Both the position numbers and the translations under genes were made by a program. 64,000 nucleotides of DNA from Streptomyces cyaneochromogenes. GTDB taxonomy: Bacteria; Actinomycetota; Actinomycetes; Streptomycetales; Streptomycetaceae. Shown here in pieces: positions 1 through 7,961 of this stretch. Each line of letters opens with the position of its first letter. Positions within the stretch are counted from its first letter, which is position 1. The notes below the pieces were generated by a model. It was not told the DNA's origin, ran no database searches, and saw only the letters and a program-made list of their open reading frames with translations. The stretch spans positions 5,084,001-5,148,000 of the forward strand of contig NZ_CP034539.1 in assembly GCF_003963535.1 (NCBI RefSeq), given 5' to 3'.

Positions 1-579
1 ACCGAGCTGACCGGCGAGGACAGCCAGGGACTCGCGCTGCGCGCATCCTTCGGCAACGCCGAGGAGACCTTGGAAGGGCTTGCCGCCGGGCATCACGATC
101 TGGCCATCAGTACGGCCCGTCCGCGCGGCGCTCTGCTCACCGCGACTCCGCTCTGCGACGAGGAGCACGTACTCGTCGCCGCTCCCCGCTGGGTCGACCG
201 GATCGGCGCGGGGCAACTGCGCCACAAGGGAGCGCACGCGCTGGAGGACGTTCCGGTGGTAGAGGTCCACGAGTCCCTCCCGTTCGTCTCCCGGTACTGG
301 GCTTCGGTCTACGACTCCCGCCCCGCCGCCCCGGGCACCGCGATCGTCCCGGACCTGCGCGCGGTCCTCGCCTGCGCGGTCGCGGGGGCAGGGCTCGCGG
401 TACTGCCCCGCTATCTGTGCGCGGACGCGCTGGAGCGCGGTGACGTCGTCGCCCTGCATGATCCGCCAGTGCCACCGCTGCGGACGTACTTCCTGGTGGT
501 CCGCACGGGCACGCTGGCGATGCCGCATATCGCGCGGGCCCACGAGTGGCTGCTGAGAGCGGCTTCCGACTGGGCTTGA
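1..579 (+). CDS. LysR-family transcriptional regulator, C-terminal part (cut by window edge)
   Basis: The reading frame is open from the first base, so the true start and the DNA-binding helix-turn-helix lie outside the window. What remains is about 192 residues of a type-2 periplasmic-binding-like effector domain. It shows the LysR pattern of an early 'GLAAGHHDLAIS' strand-turn, a middle 'DLRAVLACAVAGAGLAVLPRYL' helix typical of the co-inducer pocket edge, and a C-terminal 'FLVVRTG...HIARAHEWL' segment. Members of this family bind DNA as tetramers and respond to a small molecule. The target cannot be told because the regulated neighbour is probably on the missing side. The family call is fairly sure and the ligand is unknown. 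Confidence 0.75.
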   Translation, partial: TELTGEDSQGLALRASFGNAEETLEGLAAGHHDLAISTARPRGALLTATPLCDEEHVLVAAPRWVDRIGAGQLRHKGAHALEDVPVVEVHESLPFVSRYWASVYDSRPAAPGTAIVPDLRAVLACAVAGAGLAVLPRYLCADALERGDVVALHDPPVPPLRTYFLVVRTGTLAMPHIARAHEWLLRAASDWA

Positions 580-678
580 GCCGGCTTCCCACGGGGCCTG
601 AGCAGCGGCTTCCGAGCAGGCCTGAACTGGGCGTTCGGGTCCGTCACGGCCTGAGCTCGACCGGTGACGTCTCGCGAT

Positions 679-692
679 GTTTCACGTGGAAC
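679..692. other. Degenerate parS site (13/14)
   Basis: GTTTCACGTGGAAC differs from the perfect ParB site GTTTCACGTGAAAC at one base of the right half. It lies 21 bp upstream of the NUDIX gene start. It is the outermost member of the parS series in this window and may bind ParB weakly. Confidence 0.5.
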
Positions 693-713
693 CAGCCGGG
701 CCACATTTCTCCC

Positions 714-1196
714 ATGACCGTCCGACCCGTGGTCAAGCGCACCGCACGCGCCGTTCTGCTGGATGGCGACGACCTGATCCTGATCAAGCGCACCAAGCCT
801 GGTGTGGATCCCTACTGGCTCACTCCCGGTGGTGGGGTCGAGCCGACGGACACGACTGTTGTCGACGCCCTGCACCGTGAGGTGTACGAGGAGCTCGGCG
901 CCAAGATCATCGACGTTGTGCCCTGCTTCGTCGACACCGTCGAGCACATAGGCGAGGACGGCGGCGCGACCGGCGTGAAGGTGCAGCACTTCTTCGTCTG
1001 CCGCCTGGAGTCGATGGACACCTCCTTGCGGCACGGGCCCGAGGTGGACGAGCCCATCGGCGAGTACGAGATCGTGCGGGTGCCGTTCACCCGGGTCGGG
1101 ATCGCCTCGGTCCATCTCGTACCGCTGTCGCTGCGGCACTACCTGGACGGCAACATCGAGGGCGTCCGCGCGATGCACGCCCCGGACCTGGGCTGA
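714..1196 (+). CDS. NUDIX hydrolase
   Basis: A 160-residue protein of the NUDIX superfamily, which hydrolyses nucleoside diphosphates linked to another moiety. The NUDIX box runs from 'GGGVEP' (about residue 38) to 'REVYEELGA' and keeps the metal-binding REVxEE core. The more N-terminal Glu of the classical GX5EX7REUXEEXGU pattern appears to be Thr here. The ATG at 714 is chosen because the family fold starts directly after it; in-frame codons upstream run into the degenerate parS site. The ribosome binding site is weak. Substrate cannot be deduced. Confidence 0.8.
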   Translation: MTVRPVVKRTARAVLLDGDDLILIKRTKPGVDPYWLTPGGGVEPTDTTVVDALHREVYEELGAKIIDVVPCFVDTVEHIGEDGGATGVKVQHFFVCRLESMDTSLRHGPEVDEPIGEYEIVRVPFTRVGIASVHLVPLSLRHYLDGNIEGVRAMHAPDLG

Positions 1197-1208
1197 TCCG
1201 ACCGAAGG

Positions 1209-2930
1209 TCAGCTCCCTGTGACGACGAGTTCCTCCACCGAGTCGTGCCGTATGCGCTCGGACGGGATGCCGATGTCTCGCAGCGCGTCCACGCCGCTGC
1301 GAATCATGCCGGGCGGTCCGGAAACGTAGGCGTCGTACTCCCTCCAGGGCTGCCCGTACTCCCGTATGGCGTCGGGAAGCTGGAGGAGTCCGTGCCGGTC
1401 CACCACCGGGCGGACCTCCAGCCAGGGGTGGGACTGCTGGAGGCGGAGCATCGTGTCGATGTCGTAGAGGTCCTGATTGCTGCGGGCGCCGTAGAAGACC
1501 TCGACCGGTCGGCGTTCGCCGTGTTCGGCCACGTCCTCGACGAGTGCCTTGATGGGCGCTATGCCGGTGCCTCCGCCCAGACAGAGCAGGCCACTGTCCG
1601 TGGTGTGGTCCACGGTCATCGAACCGCTCGGCGGGCCGAGCCGGATGATGTCCCCCGGCCGGGCGCGGTGCACCATCGCGTTGGAGACCCAGCCGGCGGG
1701 CACGGCCTTCACATGGAACGTCAGCAGTCCGTCGGAGCGGGGCGCCGAGGCGAAGGAGTAGTGCCGCCAGATCCTCGGCCACCAGGGCGTCTCGAGGCTC
1801 GTGTACTGCCCGGCGAGGAAGGGATAGGGCTGGTCGGGACGGACGGTGACGACCGCTACGTCCCGGGTCCTGAGATCGTGCGACACGACCTCCGCGTACC
1901 ACCAGGCCGGGGCACGTAGTTCGTCCGCCGCAGCCGCGTCGATCATGACCTGCGAGATCGTCGTGTACGCCCGGACCCAGGCGGCCTCCATCTCCCCGTT
2001 CCAGACACCGGCGCCGTACTTGCTCAGCGCGCCGATGAGGCACTCGCCGACCGCCGGGTAGTGCTCGGGCCGGGTGCCGTACTTGCGGTGGCCGCGGCCG
2101 AGGTTCTGGAGGTAGTCGACGAGGACGGGCTTGTTGTCGATGTGCTCGGCCGCGGTGAGCAAGGCCTTGAGCAGCCGGTCCCGCTGGGTGTCCATCGCGG
2201 CCGGGAACAGGGACCGCAGGTCGGGGTGGCGCACGAAGAGCAGCGCGTAGAAGTACGAGGTGACCTTGTCGGCGACGGGGCCCACCTCGGCCATCGTCCG
2301 GCGGATCAGGATGGCGTCCGGAGACGCGGCTTGGGGCGGGGTGGGGCGCTGGGTCGGGACGTGCACTTGGGGGGAGGCCGGGGATACGGGGGTGCTGCTC
2401 GATATCGCCTGGTGGGCCGTGGCGGCCCGGGTGGCGGCGGCCTGAACGGGAGTGGGGGGCGCCTGGCCCGGGGACTGGGGCGAGGCGAAGGCGGGGACGG
2501 GCGGCTCCTGGCCTGGAGCCGGGTCGACGGCTGGGGCACCTTGGCCTGTGGCCGAGGCCGGCTGCCCGGACAGCGGAGGCGATATATGGCTCGGGGCGGT
2601 GGCGGCTGGAGTCGGTATCGCGGCCGGTACGCCTCGTTCCGGGGCGGGATGTGCGACGGGGTCCGGCGCGCCGGGACCGGAGCCGACATCCGCGGGGGCC
2701 GACGGCGCCGGGACGTCCGTCGTGGCGGGCTGTGTGCCGTCCTGGGGCGGCGGGCCCGTGCCCGCGCCCGTCGCTGTCCTGCCGACCGGGCGCATCGCGG
2801 CCAGACGGCGGCCCTCGGCCGTCTCCTGTTCGGTGCCCGGTGTCGCCGCCGGCTGCTTGCGCGGCGTGAACCAGCCGCCCCCGCCGCCGGAAGTGCCGTT
2901 GTCGGCCGACGTGGTGGTCGGAGCGTCCAT
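1209..2930 (-). CDS. Globin-coupled FAD/NAD(P) oxidoreductase (flavohaemoglobin-like) with long disordered N-terminus
   Basis: About 573 residues. Residues 1-205 are Pro/Ala/Gly/Gln-rich low complexity. A flavohaemoglobin globin domain (about 206-340) follows, with the B10 Tyr in 'SYFYALLF', an E7-type Gln in 'DTQRDRL' and the proximal His in 'GRGHRKYG'. Next is a ferredoxin-reductase-like module with the FAD motif 'RHYSFAS', the NAD(P) loop 'GGGTGIAPIKA' and the C-terminal 'SGPPGM'. Such proteins typically oxidise NO to nitrate or reduce O2 species. Start: ATG 2930 has a GAGGCGAGG ribosome binding site; longer in-frame starts (2951, 3287) lack one. The extension is roughly a third of the protein and unusual against about 400-residue Hmp proteins. 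Confidence 0.85.
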   Translation of the reverse strand: MDAPTTTSADNGTSGGGGGWFTPRKQPAATPGTEQETAEGRRLAAMRPVGRTATGAGTGPPPQDGTQPATTDVPAPSAPADVGSGPGAPDPVAHPAPERGVPAAIPTPAATAPSHISPPLSGQPASATGQGAPAVDPAPGQEPPVPAFASPQSPGQAPPTPVQAAATRAATAHQAISSSTPVSPASPQVHVPTQRPTPPQAASPDAILIRRTMAEVGPVADKVTSYFYALLFVRHPDLRSLFPAAMDTQRDRLLKALLTAAEHIDNKPVLVDYLQNLGRGHRKYGTRPEHYPAVGECLIGALSKYGAGVWNGEMEAAWVRAYTTISQVMIDAAAADELRAPAWWYAEVVSHDLRTRDVAVVTVRPDQPYPFLAGQYTSLETPWWPRIWRHYSFASAPRSDGLLTFHVKAVPAGWVSNAMVHRARPGDIIRLGPPSGSMTVDHTTDSGLLCLGGGTGIAPIKALVEDVAEHGERRPVEVFYGARSNQDLYDIDTMLRLQQSHPWLEVRPVVDRHGLLQLPDAIREYGQPWREYDAYVSGPPGMIRSGVDALRDIGIPSERIRHDSVEELVVTGS

Positions 2931-3345
2931 GGTGTGCCTCGCCTCGAACATCTTTCGGTCGGTCTGCGCACTTCCTCGATCGGAAGGTGCCTGCTTCCCC
3001 CGCGACGGCTTGCTCTTCCCCGTTCGTTGCCGTGGCCAATGCGGCCACATACAACCCGTATTCACGCTCAGTACGGACAAGTAAGGCGACAGTGTGACAT
3101 TGGCCGCAGTACTCCCACCGAAGCATCCCACCGCGTGTGAGCGCCCCGGCCGCATACCCGAGAATGCGGGTCTTCGATCTCTCCGTCCCATTAGGCTGCT
3201 TTGCCTTGCGGCCGGTCCGGGCTGGGAGTCCGCATCACAGCTCGGACACGAACCGGAGTCGACCCTACCGGCCGACGCCCCGATCACAAGTCCCCCCTTC
3301 CTCTCTCACGAATCGGGCGCGGCGGCGAACGAGCAATTCCTTCAA
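2931..3345. other. Intergenic region, no gene recognised
   Basis: Both flanking genes lie on the minus strand, so the globin gene promoter should be here. The stretch is less GC-rich than its surroundings near 3330-3348. I see no convincing -35/-10 pair, hairpin or conserved small frame with a ribosome binding site. Confidence 0.4.
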
Positions 3346-3978
3346 TTACCGGCCGCTGCGCACCAATTCATAGGCTTCCCATAGATCCATCCCCATGTAG
3401 GAGTGGGTCGCGAGTCCGGCCAGATGACGATCCGCATTGACAGCGACGGAAACCGGGACGGCTCCGAACAGGTCCTTGTCCGACAGTGAATCGCCATAGG
3501 CGACGCAGTTGGCCCGTGTCACCCCGAACTCCTCGCAGAGCCGGTCGGCAATCAGGACCTTGGCCGCGGCACTGAGCGCTCCTGCCGGGTCCACGGGCTC
3601 GGTGAACGGCACGGCTGGAAAGCGGGACCCGTACGCCGCGTGCGCTCCCCAGCCCGTCAGCCGCTCCACGAAGAAGGACGGTGAGAGGGATACGACGGCG
3701 CAGTACTCGCCCTGTCCCCTGATCTCCGCCCAGACGTCACGGATCCGGGCCAGCCAAGGAGCGCCCTCGAAAGCGGCCACCACATGGGCCTCGGTGAGAT
3801 CCGCCCAGAGCGCGTGCACCCGCGTCGCGTACTCCGGTGGCCCGATCAGCCCCGCCGAGATCTCCCGGTCGAGCGCCACGGTCTCCGCTTCCAGCCCGAG
3901 TTGCCGTGAGATCTCCACGGGGGCGGATGTTCCGTGCAGGAGCGTGCCGTCGAGGTCGAAGAGGTGAAGTCTCGCCAT
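3346..3978 (-). CDS. HAD-superfamily phosphatase (SerB-like subclass)
   Basis: 210 residues. It begins with the HAD nucleophile motif 'FDLDGTLLHG' (Asp pair at about residues 7 and 9). It has the motif II Ser in 'AVVSLSPSFF', a Lys in 'AAAKVLIADRL' and the metal-binding motif IV 'YGDSLSDKDLF'. The cap is helical, as in the phosphoserine-phosphatase-like branch (HAD-IB), whose members dephosphorylate small metabolites. ATG 3978 places the catalytic motif at the expected distance from the N-terminus; in-frame upstream codons to 4083 are not family-like. It stands alone, divergent from the acetyltransferase gene, with a parS in the gap. Substrate unknown. Confidence 0.8.
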   Translation of the reverse strand: MARLHLFDLDGTLLHGTSAPVEISRQLGLEAETVALDREISAGLIGPPEYATRVHALWADLTEAHVVAAFEGAPWLARIRDVWAEIRGQGEYCAVVSLSPSFFVERLTGWGAHAAYGSRFPAVPFTEPVDPAGALSAAAKVLIADRLCEEFGVTRANCVAYGDSLSDKDLFGAVPVSVAVNADRHLAGLATHSYMGMDLWEAYELVRSGR

Positions 3979-4083
3979 GGGCCTTGAGGCTAACGGGACG
4001 GCTGATGCTCCCCTGTTTCGGCATGAACGCTCACCGAAAGCCCTTGACGGTCGCCTGCTGATGGACGCTCGCCGTTCGTCCAT

Positions 4084-4097
4084 GTTTCACGTGAAAC
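4084..4097. other. parS centromere site
   Basis: Perfect 14-bp palindrome GTTTCACGTGAAAC, the Streptomyces ParB binding sequence. It lies in the divergent gap between the HAD phosphatase and the acetyltransferase genes. Confidence 0.9.
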
Positions 4098-4208
4098 ACC
4101 CGGCGTCAGTCGGCACGCTGTGCGGTGGGCCATGACATGGCCAAAAGCTCGTACGTCTCCCCGGAAACGGCTGGACGATCAGGGCAGTCGTCAGACAGCC
4201 TGACCTGC

Positions 4209-5075
4209 GTGCCGACTCCTTCCCTCGCCGCTCTGCCCATCCGCCGTCTGACGCTTCGCGACCTCACCTCCTGCGCCGACTTGTCCGAGGATCGAGGTTG
4301 GCCCCGCGAGGAACACAAGTGGGGGTTCCTTCTCACGGCCGGGAAGGGTTACGGCATCGACGACCCCGAGGGCGGTCTCGTCAGCGCCTGCGTGGTCACG
4401 GAGTACGGATCTCTCGGCCGTCCCGATCTGGGGGCCATCGGCATGGTCCTGGTCGCCGAACGCCATGCCCGACGGGGCGTCGGCCGCCGGCTGATGCGTC
4501 ACGTCATCGCCGCGATGGGCACTACGCCGCTGACCCTGCACGCGACGCCGAACGGCCGACCGCTCTACGAAGAGCTCGGCTTCAAGGCCACCGGCCGGGC
4601 GGAGATGCTGCGCGGACACTTCCGCCCCGGCCCCTCGGCGCCCGGTGTCGCCACGCGCGCGGCCACCGCAGAGGACCTGACCGCGATCGTGCGGCTCGAC
4701 GATGAGGTGTTCGGCGCGGACCGCACGCACATCATCACGCGGCTCCCCGCTTTCACCGACCAGCTGCGTGTCGCCGAGGTGAGCGGCCGCATCGTCGGCT
4801 ACGCGGGAGCTTGGCCCAACATGGACACACAGGTCGTGGGCCCGCTGATCGCCCGTGACACGGAGACCGCGAAGGCGCTCATCGCCTCCCTCGCCGCCCA
4901 CACCGATCGTCCGTTGCGCACTGACATCGACGTACGCCACGAGGAGCTGCTGGCGTGGGTGAAGGAGCACGGTCTGGGCTCCGTCGCCTTCAACGCGGTC
5001 ATGACGTACGGCATCGCGGAACTGCCCGGCGATTGGACCCGGCGGTTCGCCCCGCTGACGGTGGCGGCGGGCTGA
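4209..5075 (+). CDS. GNAT acetyltransferase with two GNAT-like halves
   Basis: About 288 residues. The first half carries the acetyl-CoA pyrophosphate loop in 'RHARRGVGRRLMRHVI' (Q/RxxGxG/A pattern) and ends with 'PLYEELGFKATGR'. The second half (from about 'TRAATAEDLTAIVRLDDEVFGADR') is a degenerate GNAT repeat, as in tandem GNAT proteins. The start is uncertain. GTG 4209 puts the first strand ('LPIRRLTLRDL') right at the N-terminus as in relatives but has no clear ribosome binding site and follows a small GTCAG/CTGAC inverted repeat. ATG 4137 and GTG 4125 would add a Ser-rich leader. Acceptor substrate unknown. Confidence 0.75.
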   Translation: MPTPSLAALPIRRLTLRDLTSCADLSEDRGWPREEHKWGFLLTAGKGYGIDDPEGGLVSACVVTEYGSLGRPDLGAIGMVLVAERHARRGVGRRLMRHVIAAMGTTPLTLHATPNGRPLYEELGFKATGRAEMLRGHFRPGPSAPGVATRAATAEDLTAIVRLDDEVFGADRTHIITRLPAFTDQLRVAEVSGRIVGYAGAWPNMDTQVVGPLIARDTETAKALIASLAAHTDRPLRTDIDVRHEELLAWVKEHGLGSVAFNAVMTYGIAELPGDWTRRFAPLTVAAG

Positions 5076-5098
5076 GGCTCGCGGCTGCGGGCTTGCTG

Positions 5099-5539
5099 TC
5101 AGCCGAGTGCCTCGATCGCGGCCGTCGCCAATCGGTGGTCCTGCTCGGGCGCGCCACCGCCGACCCCGATCGCGCCGACCAGCCGGCCGCCCCGATGGAT
5201 CGGCGCACCCCCCGCGATGAAGAGCAGCGGCCGATCGAGCGCGGTGGGCAGGGTGTGGAAGAGGCCACCAGGCTGTACGGCGTCGACGAGATCCGCGGTG
5301 GGGGCGTCGAGCTGGAGTGCCGTGTAGGCCTTGCGGGTGCTGGTCTCCCCGGAGATCAACACGGCTCGGTCGTCACGCCGGAAGGCGAGCAGGTGGCCTC
5401 CGGCATCCAGGACCGTGACGCTGACGGTCACCCCTGCGGCCTCGGCGGCCTGATGGGCGGTGGCGACGAGGGCGTCGGCGTCCTGGGTGGTCAAGGGGGC
5501 GATGGCGGTGACGGCGGTGGTGGCAGTGGCGGTGCTCAT
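5099..5539 (-). CDS. HbpS/GlcG-like heme-binding (DUF336) protein
   Basis: 146 residues of the GlcG/HbpS (DUF336) family: 'TVSVTVLDAGGHLLAFRRDDRA', 'STRKAYTALQL', 'GGAPIHRGGRLVGAIGVGGGAPEQDHRLATAAIEAL'. Family members form octamers; the Streptomyces HbpS protein binds heme and modulates a redox-sensing two-component system. This copy lacks an obvious export signal and no sensor kinase lies next to it, so a cytoplasmic role is equally possible. The start at ATG 5539 is set by an AAGGAG ribosome binding site 9 bases upstream. It is followed by the convergent acetyltransferase and preceded by a same-strand MFS gene 100 bp away. Confidence 0.8.
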   Translation of the reverse strand: MSTATATTAVTAIAPLTTQDADALVATAHQAAEAAGVTVSVTVLDAGGHLLAFRRDDRAVLISGETSTRKAYTALQLDAPTADLVDAVQPGGLFHTLPTALDRPLLFIAGGAPIHRGGRLVGAIGVGGGAPEQDHRLATAAIEALG

Positions 5540-5642
5540 TGAGGGTTCTCCTTGCGGTGTGGTGCTGAGGTGGCCGGTCACGGGGCCGTAGGTGCGGGGG
5601 CGGCCCTGACCCCGCACACGGATCGGCTCAGTACGGATCGGC

Positions 5643-6854
5643 TCAGTGGTGAACGGCAGCTCGCTGCCCGGCGGGCGCGGTACTCGTGACGACGGTGCTG
5701 GGGGATGCTCCGTCGCGGCGCTCCAGCGCTGCCGACACGAACGCGAGCAGCAGCGCGGCGGCGGCGAGGGCGGCGCCGACCCAGTTGGGGGACGTGTAGC
5801 CGAACCCGGCCCCGATCACGATGCCGCCTAGCCAGGCTGACAGGGCGTTGCCGAGGTTGAAGGCGCCGATGTTCACGGCCGAGGCCAGCGTCGGGGCACC
5901 GTGCGCCTGGTCGAGGACGCGCTTCTGCAGCGGTGGGACGGTGGCGAAGCCCAGGGCACCGATCAGCGCGATCGTGACCGCAGCGAGGATCTTGTTCTGC
6001 GCGGTGAGTGTGAAGAGCGCGAGCACGACGGCGAGGGCGCCCAGAGAGACGTACAGCAGGGGCATCAGCGCGCGGTCGGCGTACTTGCCGCCGATCAGGT
6101 TGCCGCCGACCATGCCGAGCCCGAACAGGACCAGCAGCCAGGTGACGGAGCCGTCGGCGAAGCCGGCGACGTGGGTCATCATCGGCGCTATGTAGGTGAT
6201 GGCCGCGAAGACGCCGCCGAAGCCGAGGACCGTCATCGCCATGGCCAGCAGGACCTGGGCGTTCTTGAAGGCCGCCAGCTCGTGGCGCAGGCGGACGCCC
6301 TGTGGCTTGGGCATGTCCGGGACGAGCTTGGCAATGCCCGCCAGGCCGACGACGCCGAGTGCGGCGACGATGCCGAACGTGACGCGCCAGCCGAGGGACT
6401 GCCCGACGAACGTGCCCAGCGGGACGCCGACGACATTGGCGACGGTCAGGCCGGTGAACATCATCGCGATGGCCCCGGCCTTCTTGTCCGGGGCGACCAA
6501 CTCGGCCGCCACGACCGAGCCGATGCCGAAGAAGGCACCGTGGGCGAGTGAGGCGACCACTCGGCCGATCAGCATGACGGCGAAGGCGGGAGCGACCGCG
6601 GACAGCAGGTTGCCCGCGATGAACAGCCCCATGAGCAGCATCAGCATCCGCTTGCGGGTGACCTTGGTGCCCAGCACGGTCATCAGGGGAGCGCCCAGGA
6701 CCACCCCGAGCGCGTAGCCGGTCACCAGGAAGCCGGCGGTGGGGATGGAGACCCCGAAGTCGCCCGCGACCTCGGGCAGCAGGCCCATGATCACGAACTC
6801 GGTCGTTCCGACTCCGAAGGCCCCGATCGCGAGGGCCAGAAGCGCGAGAGGCAT
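5643..6854 (-). CDS. MFS drug/sugar efflux transporter (DHA1, AraJ-like)
   Basis: 403 residues with about 12 predicted membrane spans. The N-terminus 'LALLALAIGAFGVGTTEFVIMGLLPEVAGDFGVS' is the DHA1/AraJ signature. The loop 2-3 motif appears as 'GAPLMTVLGTKVTRKRML' and a second copy as 'LGMVGGNLIGGKYADRAL'. The start ATG 6854 has GGGAAGG about 11 bases upstream; the in-frame GTG 6864-6866 would abut that ribosome binding site. It is divergently transcribed from a MarR regulator 140 bp away, the usual arrangement for an efflux pump under local MarR repression. Substrate not deducible. Confidence 0.85.
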   Translation of the reverse strand: MPLALLALAIGAFGVGTTEFVIMGLLPEVAGDFGVSIPTAGFLVTGYALGVVLGAPLMTVLGTKVTRKRMLMLLMGLFIAGNLLSAVAPAFAVMLIGRVVASLAHGAFFGIGSVVAAELVAPDKKAGAIAMMFTGLTVANVVGVPLGTFVGQSLGWRVTFGIVAALGVVGLAGIAKLVPDMPKPQGVRLRHELAAFKNAQVLLAMAMTVLGFGGVFAAITYIAPMMTHVAGFADGSVTWLLVLFGLGMVGGNLIGGKYADRALMPLLYVSLGALAVVLALFTLTAQNKILAAVTIALIGALGFATVPPLQKRVLDQAHGAPTLASAVNIGAFNLGNALSAWLGGIVIGAGFGYTSPNWVGAALAAAALLLAFVSAALERRDGASPSTVVTSTAPAGQRAAVHH

Positions 6855-6905
6855 GTAGGGGTACACCTTCCCAGAGATTGCAGGAGCGCTTTACGCGTGA
6901 CGACA

Positions 6906-6933
6906 ATACTTGCAGACGCTGCATACTTGCAAG
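6906..6933. promoter_or_regulatory. Candidate MarR operator between divergent MFS and marR genes
   Basis: Two direct copies of ATACTTGCA (6906-6914 and 6923-6931) flank the inverted repeat TGCAG-ACG-CTGCA (6911-6923). The second copy also forms the palindrome CTTGCAAG (6926-6933). The position between the two starts suits a MarR dimer repressing both genes. This is inferred from symmetry only. Confidence 0.45.
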
Positions 6934-6994
6934 CGCAGACTATTTCGACCCGGCGCTACTCTTGCTTCAGTCGCTCCAGGACGGAGGAAACGCC

Positions 6995-7453
6995 ATGACA
7001 GCGACGGACCCCGCGCTGACCGCCCTCGCCCAGGGCTGGTGCGCCCTCTCCCTGCTGCACGGCAGGATCGAGGCACACATCGAGCGCGCCCTGCAGGCCG
7101 GCCACGACCTCAGCGTGCGCGAGTACTCCCTGCTCGACGTCCTCAGCCGCCAGCACGACGGCGAAGGCGGCCACCTGCAGATGAAACAGGTCGCCGACGC
7201 GGTCGTCCTCAGCCAGAGCGCCACCACCCGCCTCGTCACCCGCCTCGAGGACCGCGGCCTGCTCTCCCGCTACCTCTGCCCCACCGACCGCCGCGGCATC
7301 TACACCGACGTCACCCCAGCAGGCCTCACACTCCTCGAAGAAGCCAGGCCCACGAATGACACAGCCCTGCGCGAGGCCCTCGACGAGGCCGCGAAGAACC
7401 CCGAACTCGTCCCCCTGGTCCGGGTCGTGGAGTCGCTCCCGGCGCCCGCATAG
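6995..7453 (+). CDS. MarR-family transcriptional regulator
   Basis: 152 residues with the MarR winged-helix layout: an N-terminal helix 'TALAQGWCALSLLHGRIEAHIERAL', the recognition region 'MKQVADAVVLSQSATTRLVTRLEDRGLLSR', the wing 'YLCPTDRRGIYTDVTPAGLTLLEEA' and a C-terminal dimerisation helix. Such proteins are dimeric repressors released by small phenolic or oxidising ligands. ATG 6995 follows GGAGG with 7-base spacing. It probably controls itself and the divergent efflux gene. The stop is 9 bases from the next acetyltransferase start, so the two may be co-transcribed. Confidence 0.85.
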   Translation: MTATDPALTALAQGWCALSLLHGRIEAHIERALQAGHDLSVREYSLLDVLSRQHDGEGGHLQMKQVADAVVLSQSATTRLVTRLEDRGLLSRYLCPTDRRGIYTDVTPAGLTLLEEARPTNDTALREALDEAAKNPELVPLVRVVESLPAPA

Positions 7454-7462
7454 GGTGCGGGC

Positions 7463-7915
7463 ATGGGAGATCTTGAGATACGCCCCGCGGTCGCCGAGGA
7501 CATCCCCGCGATCGTCGGCATGCTCGCGGACGATCCGCTGGGCGCCCAGCGTGAGTCACCGGATGACGTGACCCCCTACCTGGCCGCCTACGAGCGGCTC
7601 AACAGCGACCCGAACCAGCATCTGGTCGTCGCCGTCCGCGAGAGCCGTGTCGTCGGCACGCTCCAGCTCACGGTCATTCCCGGACTGTCGCGGCGTGGCT
7701 CCACCAGGTCGATCATCGAAGGCGTACGCATCCACGCCGACGAGCGCGGCAGCGGCCTGGGCACACAGCTCATCGAGTGGGCGATCGAGGAATCCCGCCG
7801 GCAGAACTGCCAGTTGGTGCAGCTGACCTCCGACAACAGCCGCACGGACGCCCACCGCTTCTATGAGCGGCTCGGCTTCACGGCCTCACACGTAGGATTC
7901 AAGATCCAGCTGTGA
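7463..7915 (+). CDS. GNAT-family N-acetyltransferase
   Basis: 150 residues, one GNAT domain. Motif A is 'IEGVRIHADERGSGLGTQLIEWAIEESRR' with the acetyl-CoA loop RGSGLG; motif B is 'SRTDAHRFYERLGF', ending 'SHVGFKIQL'. The pattern is that of the small-molecule or protein acetyltransferases found singly across actinobacteria. ATG 7463 lies 9 bases after the marR stop, with AGGG upstream. It ends just before a parS-centred palindrome and faces the convergent beta-lactamase-like gene. Acceptor unknown. Confidence 0.8.
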   Translation: MGDLEIRPAVAEDIPAIVGMLADDPLGAQRESPDDVTPYLAAYERLNSDPNQHLVVAVRESRVVGTLQLTVIPGLSRRGSTRSIIEGVRIHADERGSGLGTQLIEWAIEESRRQNCQLVQLTSDNSRTDAHRFYERLGFTASHVGFKIQL

Positions 7916-7923
7916 GACGACGA

Positions 7924-7951
7924 AGCGCCTGTTTCACGTGAAACAGGCGCT
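7924..7951. terminator. 28-bp perfect palindrome: parS core with terminator-like arms
   Basis: The parS core GTTTCACGTGAAAC (7931-7944) is extended on each side by seven more complementary bases (AGCGCCT / AGGCGCT). This makes a perfect 28-bp palindrome in the 46-bp gap between two convergent genes. It should bind ParB and its RNA could form a hairpin ending both transcripts; there is no following T run. Confidence 0.75.
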
Positions 7952-7961
7952 CACCCGGCCG

